Assembly: GCA_950097015.1 (NCBI GenBank)
Contig: CATNEN010000001.1
Coordinates: 25,287,001 to 25,351,000, forward strand
Direction: 5' to 3'
Length of the DNA: 64,000 bases
Source of the DNA: Macrostomum hystrix
Lineage: Eukaryota; Platyhelminthes; Macrostomidae
Shown here: piece by piece, positions 11,601-23,275 of the stretch
How the letters are laid out: the number at the start of each line of letters is the position of its first letter
How positions within the stretch are numbered: the stretch's first letter is position 1
Position numbers and translations under genes: made by a program
Notes under the pieces: generated by a model
Databases searched by the model: none
What the model saw: the letters and a program-made list of their open reading frames with translations, nothing else
Told to the model about the DNA's origin: nothing

Positions 11601-13008
11601 CTGCCAGATCAAGCAGCCGATGGTAGCCCCTGCAGACGTCGCCGCGATATTTGGTGCCAAACCGGTCGATATAGCTATTCACAATGTGCCGCCTGGGCTG
11701 GAAGGTGGGAGAAAAGTACACTTCGAACTTGGAGTCGCGCAGGGTGGAGTGCAGGTCTCTGTCCAGAGTGTCGGCGGTCACAAAGCAGCCGGGCTGCATG
11801 TAGCGGCGCAGCGAGTCGTTCTGCATCGACCGGACCAGAGCGCAGAGGGTGTGGCGCATGTCGGCAAATCGGTCGTTACTGTTGGCGACGATTGTCAGAC
11901 TGGCCACGCTCGCCTGGAGGTCGGGGGAAGGGTTCGGTTTGCTTCTGGTCAGCTCGGATGCTCACATTGAAATTAGGGAGTGATCAGAGAGGCATGCAAA
12001 CTTTTCAGTACGATAATAGGTGCTCAGATGAATAAGTAATGTTAGAGTGGATTGCGGAGTGCTCAGTTAGATGAGGAGTGCTCAGTTAGATGAGGAGTGC
12101 TCAGTTAGATGAGGAGTGCTCAGTTAGATGAGGAGTGCTCAGTTAGATGGGGAGTGCTCAGTTAGATGAGGAGTGCTCAGTTAGATGAGGAGTGCTCAGT
12201 TAGATGAGGAGTGCTCAGTTAGATGGGGAGTGCTCAGTTAGATGAGGAGTGCTCAGTTAGATGAGGAGTGCTCAGTTAGATGAGGAGTGCACAGTTAGAT
12301 GAGGAGTGCTCAGTTAGATGAGGAGTGCTCAGTTAGATGAGGAGTGCTCAGTTAGATGAGGAGTGCTCAGTTAGATGAGAAGTGCTCAGTTAGATGAGGA
12401 GTGCTCAGTTAGATGAGGAGTGCTCAGTTAGATGAGGAGTGCTCAGTTAGATGGGGAGTGTTCAGTTAGATGAGGAGTGCTCAGTTAGATAGGGAGTGCT
12501 CAGTTAGATGAGGAGTGCTGAGTCAGATGAGGAGTGCACAGGTGGATAAGTGTTTAGTAAAATTGGGAGTGCTCAGTTAGATGACAAGTGCTCAGAAAAA
12601 AGAAGAGTGCTTAAACTTGAATTTGACAGTTGCCATAATGTGCTTACTAATGAGTGTATTTTTTAACATTTTTAATCAGAAAAATGGGAGAATTTTTATA
12701 CCAACCTCACTGCTTTCAAAAAACAGAAACTTCAAATCCTCAGCATTAGCTAGCAGTCTCTGCTGCAAGTGTGGCTCCAACACACCAGCCAGGACAGTCA
12801 ATGCTGCCATACTATCTTCTTTTATTAAGTTGGTCACAGCTTCAAGAAAGCAAGCGAGAGCCGCGTGTGACACTGAGCAGCTGTTGAAATAGTCTAAAAT
12901 GACATTGTCAAAGATTGGTGGATTGGCTCCAATGTCATTTTCTGGCTCAACCAGAAGCCGCTCTGTTTCAAAGATCTCAATGGGTTTTTCTAGTTTCTTT
13001 GAATTCAT
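8602..13008 (-). CDS. Unidentified conserved-looking gene, four exons, 481 codons
   Basis: Exons 13008-12706, 11913-11569, 10793-10311 and 8916-8602 (TGA at 8604-8602). Every junction has GT/AG and all three introns are phase 0, giving 480 residues. I do not recognise the family. Exon 1 looks alpha-helical (FNSCSVSHAALACFLEAVTN, VLEPHLQQRLL). Exon 3 has a beta-rich stretch (EVEVQFVLRLPSCVVVVDEY). Exon 4 encodes ALFFIGRAMASSL and ends AAAAVCAV. There is no signal peptide or clear membrane segment. Three introns hold minisatellites (10.8-11.55, 12.05-12.56 and 9.48-10.28 kb) and one a SINE. A CCAG acceptor lies 5 nt before the ATG, so the ATG may follow a spliced leader or an upstream exon. A GTGAGC donor overlaps the stop (exon end 8606), so a further exon is possible. 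The gene is head-to-head with DNALI1, about 960 bp apart. Confidence 0.6.
9004..9459 (-). repeat. SINE family B copy carrying an internal expansion
   Basis: Reading the minus strand: head with GTTGCCTTGTGGTTAGAGC, box B GAGGTTCGATTCCC, then AACAATTTGGCCC and ACTTAACTCTGCATGG, as in the other B copies. Its 3' part contains a 59-bp segment present four times (9065-9310). It lies in intron 3 of the unidentified gene. Confidence 0.85.
9065..9310. repeat. 59-bp tandem repeat inside the SINE
   Basis: Four nearly identical copies beginning CAGTGGTGTGGTGTCCATGG. The unit is part of the SINE body (single copy in the element at 5791-6045), so this small array arose by local duplication within the SINE. 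Confidence 0.92.
9485..10275. repeat. Minisatellite, 21-bp unit
   Basis: About 37 copies of ATTCAATCATTCAAAATGAA plus G, with AATATT and AATAAA variants. 21 bp equals seven codons without stops, so open frames of over 300 codons appear; they are artefacts. The array ends about 35 bp from exon 3 of the unidentified gene. Confidence 0.96.
10800..11545. repeat. Minisatellite, about 25-bp unit
   Basis: About 30 copies built on GCTGATTGGTGGGCAGAGG with variable GTGACA/TTGGCA/GTGAAT linkers. Runs such as TGAATGCTGATTGGTGGCAG recur every three units, showing a higher-order duplication. It fills intron 2 of the unidentified gene nearly from splice site to splice site. Confidence 0.95.
12046..12560. 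repeat. Minisatellite, 19-bp unit
   Basis: About 26 copies of GCTCAGTTAGATGAGGAGT with GGGG, GAGAAG and TCACAG variants, decaying at the right end. It is in intron 1 of the unidentified gene. Confidence 0.96.
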
Positions 13009-13969
13009 GTCGGCTGGAAAAAAAAATTGATTCTTTTTTTAATAAAGTAAGTAAACATTTTAGCAAGAAAACTATGTCTATTGTGAATTATAACTTGTTT
13101 AGAGAAAGAAGTCAATCTAATTGCCAAAAATGTTAGTAGTAGGGCCTAGTAGCTTTAGTCTAGTACTCTAGTAGACACTTCAAATTTATTTAAGTATGCA
13201 AAATATTTTTTATACAGACGATTTTAAGTGCCTATAGAGCTTTTATAGACTAGGCCTACCACTTAAAAATAATAAAGCTTGCAATTGGTGTAATTTCTAT
13301 AGTTACATATTGGTGTAATAGAAATAGGCTGTAGTCCGATTTTTCACTAAGACAGCAATACTTTGTGCTACTTATGTCGTGGACAAATGCATAACATGGC
13401 AAACAAATAACAAAACTAAGAATTATAAAGCCGCAATCAGAGTATCGCCAAAATATTGTTAACAGGAAAAAAACATAGAAGTTCAAAAAAGGTTTACAAA
13501 TTATCATAAAACAATCGCAAAGAAATGTTGAGGCAGAAAATCGTAAAATAATATAACATGGAGATCGCAGTTACTTCAATATTAAATTTATAGCATTCTG
13601 TCCTATACGGAACTAGAACCGACAAAAAATGTAAAAGCGATGCGGATGCTGCTGCATCAATATAAACGTAACTTTTAGGTAAAGTTAAAAGGCTGCTAGA
13701 TGAGCCCAACGTTAATAATCAAAACAAATAATACTTAGATTGAATTTAAATATACCCCAACTTTAAAGGAACCTCTTAATTTAGTGTTTGGTAACCCTTA
13801 AACGTACACAAAAATTTGATTTTTTTGGATATAAGATAGCAATAAGCTAACCAAAATGTTACTAAGCGACACAGAAAATTTAAATCGTGATTTTTTTCTT
13901 TTGAAGGATTAATATCACAATTGTCATACAATAAGTTTCAATCGTAGCGTTAAAGAAAAATATAACGAG
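13009..13969. promoter_or_regulatory. Head-to-head intergenic region, possible shared promoter
   Basis: 960 bp between the ATG of the unidentified gene (minus) and the ATG of DNALI1 (plus). It is AT-rich and repeat-free. A GGTAAC at about 13790, some 180 bp upstream of the DNALI1 ATG, matches one half of the RFX X-box used by ciliary genes, but the other half is poor. Promoter function is inferred from the arrangement only. Confidence 0.35.
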
Positions 13970-16486
13970 ATGTCTATCATTCCACCAAATCAGAGTCTCG
14001 TGAAGTATGACAATCCGGTCCTTGTTAGCAGGAACACTGACAAGAAGACACCTAAGGTATGCTTATAATTTGTCTTGTTAAATCTAGTTGCAACGTTAAA
14101 CTGGCAGTTATCATACTCGGAGGCAACTGCATGGTTTTGAGAGTTATCTTGAATGAGCTATTAGAAATTGAGATATAACAGAAAAAATCTCGATTTTCTG
14201 TTTCATTTGTAGTAACTGCTGCCCAAAATAAATGATATATTTTTGGAAAATTGAAAAAACATTTGTTTTGAAATGGTGCTTCAAGTTTAAAGCTAGAATT
14301 TCTCGTATCATTTTTCTAAAGAAATAATATTTATGTCGTTCCCGCAAAAATATTATTAAATCAAAAAACTTAAAAACTGTTTAGGAAACAACATAATCGA
14401 GGGTAACTAACCTCAAAATCTGGAACAAGAGCAAAATTAATTATAGAACATAAGACAAAAAATTAATTATAAAGTTCAAAAACTCTTAAGTTAAAAACAT
14501 TCAGGCAATATTAATGCGTCTTAAATTTCTAGAGCAAAGCATTGAAAGTGACAGCGCAGCAGTCTGGCGACTCAGGACCGGTGCCCTCGCCGCCGCCGAA
14601 AGGCAAACTGCCGCCAGTTGGCGGAAAACCAACTGAGCAGACCGAGGAGATTCTCAACTCGATCCTGCCGCCAAGGTAGAGTGAACTTTTTGCTAGCCTA
14701 AGTTAAAAAACTCGATTGCTTAAGAACATCCGTTAAGTCTAAGCCGCCCCACCAAAATCAATGCAGGGAGTGGACTGAGAATGGCCAGCTCTGGGTGCAG
14801 CAGGTATCCTCGACGCCGGCCACCCGTCTCGACGTGGTGAACCTGCAGGAGGAGCTGGACAGGCGCCTTCAGCAGCGCCAGGCGCGAGAGACCGGCATCT
14901 GCCCGGTGCGTCGCGAGCTCTACTCCCAGATCTTCGACGAGCTCATCCGCCAGGTGACCATCAACTGCGCCGAGCGCGGCCTCCTGCTGCTGCGGGTGCG
15001 GGACGAGATCCGCATGACCATCGCCGCCTACCAGACCCTGTACGAGTCCAGCGTGGCCTTCGGCATGCGCAAGGCTCTGCAGGCTGAGCAGGGGAAGATG
15101 GACATGAAGCGCGAGATTGACGAGCTCAAGCAGGACAAGCAGGAGCTGGAGAAGCAGGTTAACGAGCTCAAGGCTAAGTGCGAGCAGATTGAGAAGCGAG
15201 CCGCCGAGCAGCGCCAGGTGGACGAGAAGAAGCACCAGGATGAGCTGCAGTTCCTCAAGAAGACCAACCAGCAGCTCAAGGTGAGGAACTCGTTAAGCAA
15301 ATTGGCTTTTTAATTTACATTTCTTTCAAGCTGCAATAGTAGTGGAGCCCCCATGGTAGTGGAGCCCCCATGGTAGTGGAGCCCCCATGGTAGTGGAGCC
15401 CCCATGGAAGTGGAGCTCCGTGGTAGTGGACCCCCCGTGGTAGTGGAGCCCCCGTGGCAGTGGAGCCCCCATGGTAGTGGAGCCCCCGTGATAGTGGACC
15501 CCCCATGGTAGTGGCGCCCCCATGGTAGTGGAGCCCCCATGGTAGTGGAGCTCCGTGGTAGTGGACCCCCGTGGTAGTGGAGCCCCCGTGGCAGTGGAGC
15601 CCCCATGGTAGTGGAGCCCCGTGATAGTGGACCCCCCATGGTAGTGGAGCCCCCATGGTAGTGGAGCCCCCATGGTAGTGGAGCTCCGTGGTAGTGGACC
15701 CCCCGTGGTAGTGGAGCCCCCGTGGCAGTGGAGCCCCCATGGTAGTGGAGCCCCGTGATAGTGGACCCCCCATGGTAGTGGCGCCCCCAGAGGCGCGGCG
15801 TCCCCTTAGAAAAAAATCCTAGCTGGGGGAAAAAATCCCGAGTCCATGGACTGTACAGGTTTTTCTGGACTCGCTGTGCAATAGCTGCAACTGTGTCCTT
15901 AGTCCAGCTTTGTTATTTATTCCAGTTTGTTAAATACAAGTCTACAATAGTATTTATTAAAATAATCCTTTCCATGACCGTAACTAGCTACTACAATGAG
16001 TAATACAACAGGCGACTGCAAGCAGCTCATTGCGACTAAATTAATAACAAACAAAACACTCTGTTGTAACATTTCATAATCGCCTGCTTCTCAGATAATT
16101 CTAGGCAGATATGAAAAAGAGTCAGAGGTATAGCTCGAGTTGCCGCTGTGAATTTCGTCTTAAAATTTCCTCCAGAAAGTAAAATTTTATTGTATCACAA
16201 TTTAAACAAATAAATCACATGTTTCAAAAAAAGTAATAACAAAAAGCATTTATTCACGTGAAAAGTTGTTTAAATAAAGCGAAAGCGGGCATGTATTTTT
16301 CCTTGCTTTTTTATCCTCGTTTTCAACCAGTTTTAAATTCCTAAATGTCAAAGCGAACGGAAACAAACAAGCACTTCACTTTTCCTTCCTGAGTCTCAAA
16401 TAGAAGGGAAATTGTAAATTGTAAATCATCTTCGCCTCATCGAATTTCAGAACCAGCTGGAAGGCATCATCGCCCCAAAGAAGTGA
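13970..16486 (+). CDS. DNALI1: Axonemal dynein light intermediate chain (p28 family)
   Basis: Four exons: 13970-14056, 14533-14675, 14767-15280 and 16451-16486 (TGA). They join in frame (phases 0, 2, 0) to 259 residues, the length of animal DNALI1 proteins. This subunit belongs to inner-arm dyneins of motile cilia and flagella. Diagnostic stretches are SLVKYDNPVLVSRNT near the N-terminus, RETGICPVRRELYSQ, RQVTINCAERGLLLLRVRDE and YQTLYESSVAFGMRKALQAE, then a long charged coiled coil and the terminal LEGIIAPKK. Exon 3 is GC-rich compared with its AT-rich introns. Intron 3 carries an 18-bp minisatellite. The start is preceded by a TCGTAG at about 13945, which could be a splice or trans-splice acceptor. 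Expected expression is in ciliated cells and sperm (family knowledge). I see no defect. Confidence 0.97.
15341..15790. repeat. GC-rich minisatellite, about 18-bp unit
   Basis: Copies of CATGGTAGTGGAGCCCCC with CGTGG, CGTGATAG and GCTCCG variants. The GCTCCG variant recurs about 133 bp apart (15415, 15550, 15682), so blocks of about seven units were duplicated. It is in intron 3 of DNALI1. Confidence 0.95.
15791..16450. other. Rest of DNALI1 intron 3
   Basis: AT-rich. A short stretch at about 15840-15895 (GAGTCCATGGACTGTACAG and following) resembles the 3' part of SINE family B. No exon seen. Confidence 0.4.
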
Positions 16487-16974
16487 GCAGGCTCAAACTG
16501 GGAAATTTGAGAACAATAACAGGCTGGCTAGGCACACCGAGCCGCCATTCAATGCTGTGTTTATTTGTTTATCTTTTCTGTGAGTTTTCGCGCGAATTCA
16601 AAACTGGCAGACCGACTGGACTGTGGATCTAAAAACTAAAATTGTGATTTAAAATTGTGCGTTTTTCTTGAATTTATTTTTTTCTGTCTGAAACTCGTGT
16701 TTTAAACAATGGTTAACCATTTTGAAACCAAATATCTGTAAGTTAGAATCATATCGTTTTTTACTTCGTATCGTCGAGAGGTCGTTCTGAAATAGAGAAA
16801 AATATAGAAATACAGGCTTGTTTTTTAACAGAGCATAGGACGCTTATGTCTTTGCGTAAATCCTGCAGCAAATACTGTGTTTCAGATTTTTTATTTTAAC
16901 CATCTGGTCTTTCAAATGGTCGGGTCTCTTCGTCTAACACAATCTTCGAATTAGTTTTCCTAGATCCCAAACCG
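16487..16974. other. DNALI1 3' UTR and flank
   Basis: AT-rich sequence after the DNALI1 stop. I find no clear AATAAA, so the polyadenylation site is not assigned. Confidence 0.4.
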
Positions 16975-17605
16975 ATGATCCCTTTGCTCTCCCAGATCCC
17001 AAACCGATGGTCCCTTAGTTCTCCCAGATCCCTATAATCCCCATGGTCCCTTAGTTCTCCCAGGTCCCTATAATCCCCATGGTCCCTTAGTTCTCCCAGA
17101 TCCCTATAATCCCCATGGTCCCTTAGTTCTCCCAGATCCCTATAATCCCCATGGTCCCTTAGTTCTCCCAGATCCCTATAATCCCCATGGCCCCTTAGTT
17201 CTCCCAGATCCCTATAATCCCCATGGTCCTTAGTCCTCCCAGATCCCTATAAGCCCCATGGTCCCTATGTTCTCCCAGATCCCTATAATCCCCATGGTCC
17301 TTAGTCCTCCCAGATCCCTATAATCCCCATGGTCCTTAGTTCTCTCAGATCCCTATAATCCCCATGGTCCCTTAGTTCTTCCAGATCCCTATAATCCCCA
17401 TGGTCCATATGTTCTCCCAGATCCCTATAATCCCCATGGTCCTTAGTCCTCTCAGATCCCTATAATCCCCATGGTCCCTATGTTCTCCCAGATCCCTATA
17501 ATCCCCATGGTCCTTAGTTCTCCCAGATCCCTATAATCCCCATGGTCCCTTAGTCCTCCCAGCTCCCTATTATCCCCATGGTCCCTTTAGTTCTCCCAGA
17601 TCCCA
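16975..17605. repeat. Minisatellite, 36-bp unit
   Basis: About 17 copies of a 36-bp unit containing CCCTATAATCCCCATGGTCC and TTAGTTCTCCCAGAT, with variants at the GTCC(C)TTAGT step. Confidence 0.95.
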
Positions 17606-18344
17606 GAATTGGCATGGTCCCTCTGTCCAGCCCAGATCCTCAAATCCCATGGTCCCTTATGCCAGATCTTAAAATCAAAGAGGCCTTTTAAACAAGGACT
17701 CGGGACTCAAGAGACTGAAAGTCTGGCAAATAGGCAGCTGCTAGTTAGTTTCAGTAATTTTCACAAAGCTGAAATCTCAATCTTAGCTTTGATTTAAACT
17801 GAGCCGTGGGACCATATGGAGCAGGCTTTAGCACCTGTAATTATCTCAACGAGAGCTTTGAATGCCTCTACCTACACAGGTGGACAAAAAACTGGAAATT
17901 GCTGCTAGGACGGGCAAACACGAGGGACGCTGCGAGGTTGGTGAGATTCTGCTCTTTCGGCACGGCTGCTAACAGCTAATGGGATGGGAGATATTAGCTG
18001 GTCACAACTCTCACGGCCAGTCACTAAGGCCCCTCTAATTTGCCTAACTTCAGACTCAAACTAGTACTCACAGAGAGGAAGAAACTTATTATTACCATTA
18101 AATTTATTATTTGCCTATGTATGAGGTGAAACAAACGAAAGCTTCCTTTCAGGTTAATAACGAAATAAATGTGGTTTGTATCTGGTACTTCTTGTGTACA
18201 TGTGCAATTAATAATATTAGATTTTTGTTATTAAGCTTCATATCGGAATACAGGATATGCTACAAGGCTTTTGTCTGTCAGAGCTGCCTCGAAATTGATG
18301 GAGGAAATGTTATAAATAGGCTTTATCTGATAATCTAAGTTTTA
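17606..18344. other. Unassigned single-copy stretch between arrays
   Basis: Two open frames of 62 and 75 codons occur by chance. I see no domain, splice pair or repeat. Confidence 0.4.
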
Positions 18345-20275
18345 CGAATGTCTGTTGTCTGTGTTGTGAAGTGTCTGTGTTGTGAAGTGTCTGTGTGTTG
18401 TGAAGTGTCTGTGGTGAAGTGTCTGTGTGCTGTGAAGTGTCTGTGTTGTGAAGTGTCTGTGTGCTGTGAAGTGTCTGTGTTGTGAAGTGTCTGTGTGTTG
18501 TGAAGTGTCTGTGTGTTGTGAAGTGTCTGTGTTGTAAAGTGTGTGTACTGTGAATGTGTCTGTGTCGTCAAGTGTGTGTCGTGAAGTGCATGTTGTGAAG
18601 TGTGTGTGTTGTGAAGTGTCTGTGTGTTGTGAAGTGTCTGTGTGTTGTGAAGTGTCTGTGTGTTGTGAAGTGTCTGTGTGTTGTGAAGTGTCTGTGTGTT
18701 GTGAAGTGTCTGTGTGTTGTGAAGTGTCTGTGTTGTGAAGTGTCTGTGTGTTGTGAAGTGTCTGTGTTGTGAAGTGTCTGTGTGTTGTGAAGTGTCTGTG
18801 TGTTGTGAAGTGTCTGTGTGTTGTGAAGTGTCTGTGTTGTGAAGTGTCTGTGTTGTGAAGTGTCTGTGTGTTGTGAAGTGTCTGTGGTGAAGTGTCTGTG
18901 TGCTGTGAAGTGTCTGTGTTGTGAAGTGTCTGTGTGTTGTGAAGTGTCTGTGTGTTGTGAAGTGTCTGTGTTGTGAAGTGTCTGTGTGTTGTGAAGTGTC
19001 TGTGTGTTGTGAAGTGTCTGTGTTGTAAAGTGTGTGTACTGTGAATGTGTCTGTGTCGTCAAGTGTGTGTCGTGAAGTGCATGTTGTGAAGTGTGTGTGT
19101 TGTGAAGTGTCTGTGTGTTGTGAAGTGTCTGTGTGTTGTGAAGTGTCTGTGTGTTGTGAAGTGTCTGTGGTGAAGTGTCTGTGTGCTGTGAAGTGTCTGT
19201 GTTGTGAAGTGTCTGTGTGCTGTGAAGTGTCTGTGTTGTGAAGTGTCTGTGTGTTGTGAAGTGTCTGTGTGTTGTGAAGTGTCTGTGTTGTAAAGTGTGT
19301 GTACTGTGAATGTGTCTGTGTCGTCAAGTGTGTGTCGTGAAGTGCATGTTGTGAAGTGTGTGTGTTGTGAAGTGTCTGTGTGTTGTGAAGTGTCTGTGTG
19401 TTGTGAAGTGTCTGTGTGTTGTGAAGTGTCTGTGTGTTGTGAAGTGTCTGTGTTGTGAAGTGTCTGTGTGTTGTGAAGTGTCTGTGTTGTGAAGTGTCTG
19501 TGTTGTGAAGTGTCTGTGTGTTGTGAAGTGTCTGTGGTGGTGTCTGTGTGCTGTGAAGTGTCTGTGTTGTGAAGTGTCTGTGTGTTGTGAAGTGTGTGTG
19601 CTGTGAATGTGTGTGTGTTGTGAAGTGTCTGTGTGTTGTGAAGTGTCTGTGTGTTGTGAAGTGTCTGTGTTGTGAAGTGTCTGTGTTGTGAAGTGTCTGT
19701 GTGTTGTGAAGTGTCTGTGGTGAAGTGTCTGTGTGCTGTGAAGTGTCTGTGTTGTGAAGTGTCTGTGTGTTGTGAAGTGTCTGTGTGTTGTGAAGTGTCT
19801 GTGTTGTGAAGTGTCTGTGTGTTGTGAAGTGTCTGTGTGTTGTGAAGTGTCTGTGTTGTAAAGTGTGTGTACTGTGAATGTGTCTGTGTCGTCAAGTGTG
19901 TGTCGTGAAGTGCATGTTGTGAAGTGTGTGTGTTGTGAAGTGTCTGTGTGTTGTGAAGTGTCTGTGTGTTGTGAAGTGTCTGTGTGTTGTGAAGTGTCTG
20001 TGTGTTGTGAAGTGTCTGTGTTGTGAAGTGTCTGTGTGTTGTGAAGTGTCTGTGTGTTGTGAAGTGTCTGTGTTGTGAAGTGTCTGTGTGTTGTGAAGTG
20101 TCTGTGTGTTGGGAAGTGTCTGTTTGTTGTGAAGTGTCTGTGTTGTGAAGTGTCTGTGTGTTGTGAAGTGTCTGTGTGTTGGGAAGTGTCTGTGTGTTGT
20201 GAAGTGTCTGTGTTGTGAAGTGTCTGTGTCGTGAAGTGTGTGTCGTGAAGTGTCTGTTGTAAAGTGTGTATTGGG
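18345..20275. repeat. GT-rich minisatellite, 16/18-bp unit with higher-order blocks
   Basis: TGTGTTGTGAAGTGTC (16 bp) alternates with an 18-bp form carrying an extra TG. A distinctive marker segment (GTACTGTGAATGTGTCTG then a GTCGTCAAG stretch) appears near 18545, 19035, 19305 and 19870, so whole blocks of roughly 270-570 bp were duplicated. Long frames on the minus strand are artefacts. Confidence 0.95.
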
Positions 20276-22105
20276 AATTACAGTGTTGTGAAGTGTCTGT
20301 GTGTTGTGAAGTGTCTGTGTTGTGAAGTGTCTGTGTTGTGAAGTGTCTGTGTTGTAAAGTGTGTGTGCTGTGAATGTGTGTGTGTTGTGAAGTGTCTGTG
20401 TCGTGAAGTGTGTGTCGTGAAGTGTCTGTTGTAAAGTGTGTATTGGGAATTACAGTGTTGTGAAGTGTCTGTTGTAAAGTGTGTATTGGGAATTACAGTG
20501 TTGTGAAGTGTCTGTTGTAAAGTGTGTATTGGGAATTACAGTGTTGTGAAGTGTCTGTTGTAAAGTGTGTATTGGGAATTACAGTGTTGTGAAGTGTCTG
20601 TTGTAAAGTGTGTATTGGGAATTACAGTGTTGTGAAGTGTCTGTTGTAAAGTGTGTATTGGGAATTACAGTGTTGTGAAGTGTCTGTTGTAAAGTGTGTA
20701 TTGGGAATTACAGTGTTGTGAAGTGTCTGTTGTAAAGTGTGTATTGGGAATTACAGTGTTGTGAAGTGTCTGTTGTAAAGTGTGTATTGGGAATTACAGT
20801 GTTGTGAAGTGTCTGTTGTAAAGTGTGTATTGGGAATTACAGTGTTGTGAAGTGTCTGTTGTAAAGTGTGTATTGGGAATTACAGTGTTGTGAAGTGTCT
20901 GTTGTAAAGTGTGTATTGGGAATTACAGTGTTGTGAAGTGTCTGTTGTAAAGTGTGTATTGGGAATTACAGTGTTGTGAAGTGTCTGTTGTAAAGTGTGT
21001 ATTGGGAATTACAGTGTTGTGAAGTGTCTGTTGTAAAGTGTGTATTGGGAATTACAGTGTTGTGAAGTGTCTGTTGTAAAGTGTGTATTGGGAATTACAG
21101 TGTTGTGAAGTGTCTGTTGTAAAGTGTGTATTGGGAATTACAGTGTTGTGAAGTGTCTGTTGTAAAGTGTGTATTGGGAATTACAGTGTTGTGAAGTGTC
21201 TGTTGTAAAGTGTGTATTGGGAATTACAGTGTTGTGAAGTGTCTGTTGTAAAGTGTGTATTGGGAATTACAGTGTTGTGAAGTGTCTGTTGTAAAGTGTG
21301 TATTGGGAATTACAGTGTTGTGAAGTGTCTGTTGTAAAGTGTGTATTGGGAATTACAGTGTTGTGAAGTGTCTGTTGTAAAGTGTGTATTGGGAATTACA
21401 GTGTTGTGAAGTGTCTGTTGTAAAGTGTGTATTGGGAATTACAGTGTCGTGAAGTGTCTGTTGTAAAGTGTGTATTGGGAATTACAGTGTTGTGAAGTGT
21501 CTGTTGTAAAGTGTGTATTGGGAATTACAGTGTTGTGAAGTGTCTGTTGTAAAGTGTGTATTGGGAATTACAGTGTCGTGAAGTGTCTGTTGTAAAGTGT
21601 GTATTGGGAATTACAGTGTTGTGAAGTGTCTGTTGTAAAGTGTGTATTGGGAATTACAGTGTTGTGAAGTGTCTGTTGTAAAGTGTGTATTGGGAATTAC
21701 AGTGTTGTGAAGTGTCTGTTGTAAAGTGTGTATTGGGAATTACAGTGTCGTGAAGTGTCTGTTGTAAAGTGTGTATTGGGAATTACAGTGTTGTGAAGTG
21801 TCTGTTGTAAAGTGTGTATTGGGAATTACAGTGTTGTGAAGTGTCTGTTGTAAAGTGTGTATTGGGAATTACAGTGTTGTGAAGTGTCTGTTGTAAAGTG
21901 TGTATTGGGAATTACAGTGTTGTGAAGTGTCTGTTGTAAAGTGTGTATTGGGAATTACAGTGTTGTGAAGTGTCTGTTGTAAAGTGTGTATTGGGAATTA
22001 CAGTGTTGTGAAGTGTCTGTTGTAAAGTGTGTATTGGGAATTACAGTGTTGTGAAGTGTCTGTTGTAAAGTGTGTATTGGGAATTACAGTGTTGTGAAGT
22101 GTATT
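20276..22105. repeat. Minisatellite, 43-bp unit, very homogeneous
   Basis: About 40 copies of a 43-bp unit combining TGTTGTAAAGTGTGTATTGG, GAATTACAGT and GTTGTGAAGTGTC. The last part is the monomer of the neighbouring 16/18-bp array, so this array grew from it. Copies are almost identical except for a rare GTCGTG variant. Confidence 0.96.
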
Positions 22106-22499
22106 CTGTTTTGTGTAGTGCGTATTTTGAAGCTTAGAAGTCCTAAATAGTGAAATTGTGTTCCTGAGAATCGTGCTCAGGGTATTTAACAATTGTTAAT
22201 AACGCACTTGACTCACAATGCGTGAATGAGTGCTCAAAGCTTCAAGCTGCTGAGCAGTCACTGAGCAGTCTGGGTGGCGCCAGAGACCACCACCTTACAA
22301 AAGTTCAATTGATGAAGAATGCCAGTGCTACCTGCTATATTTTGATCACTTCAGGTCAGAAATTAATGGACAATGCTGCATCACACTCCACTGACACAAT
22401 TGGAACCGGAATCCAAGTTTATAAATAGTTTTCAGAAAAGTAGAACTAAGTAAATAAAAAAACTTTCTAATGAAGATTTTCATTTACAAACATATGTAG
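22106..22499. other. Single-copy gap between arrays
   Basis: Contains a 68-codon open frame with no recognisable domain. Nothing else noted. Confidence 0.4.
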
Positions 22500-22585
22500 T
22501 TACTTACTTACTTACTTACTTGCTTGCTTGCTTACTTACTCACTTGCTTGCTTACTTACTTACTCACTTGCTTGCTTACTTACTC

Positions 22586-22620
<35 letters not shown>

Positions 22621-22661
22621 CACTTACTCACTTACTTACTCACTTACTTACTTACTTACTC

Positions 22662-22696
<35 letters not shown>

Positions 22697-22697
22697 C

Positions 22698-22744
<47 letters not shown>

Positions 22745-22745
22745 C

Positions 22746-22780
<35 letters not shown>

Positions 22781-22789
22781 CACTTACTC

Positions 22790-22824
<35 letters not shown>

Positions 22825-22865
22825 CACTTACTCACTTACTTACTCACTTACTTACTTACTTACTC

Positions 22866-22900
<35 letters not shown>

Positions 22901-22906
22901 CACTTG

Positions 22907-22953
<47 letters not shown>

Positions 22954-22954
22954 G

Positions 22955-22989
<35 letters not shown>

Positions 22990-23014
22990 GCTTACTTACT
23001 CACTTACTTACTTG

Positions 23015-23049
<35 letters not shown>

Positions 23050-23106
23050 GCTTACTTACTCACTTACTTACTCACTTACTTACTCACTTACTTACTTACT
23101 TACTTG

Positions 23107-23156
<50 letters not shown>

Positions 23157-23162
23157 CACTTG

Positions 23163-23224
<62 letters not shown>

Positions 23225-23233
23225 CACTTACTC

Positions 23234-23264
<31 letters not shown>

Positions 23265-23275
23265 CACTTACTTGT
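22500..23275. repeat. Tetranucleotide microsatellite (ACTT)n
   Basis: About 190 tetranucleotide steps, mostly TTAC, with scattered TTGC and TCAC variants. All three plus frames are open across it because the repeat contains no stop. Confidence 0.98.

Noticed and set aside
18335..19895. Thr/Gln/His-rich minus-strand frames
   Set aside because: Translations of the GT-rich 16/18-bp array.
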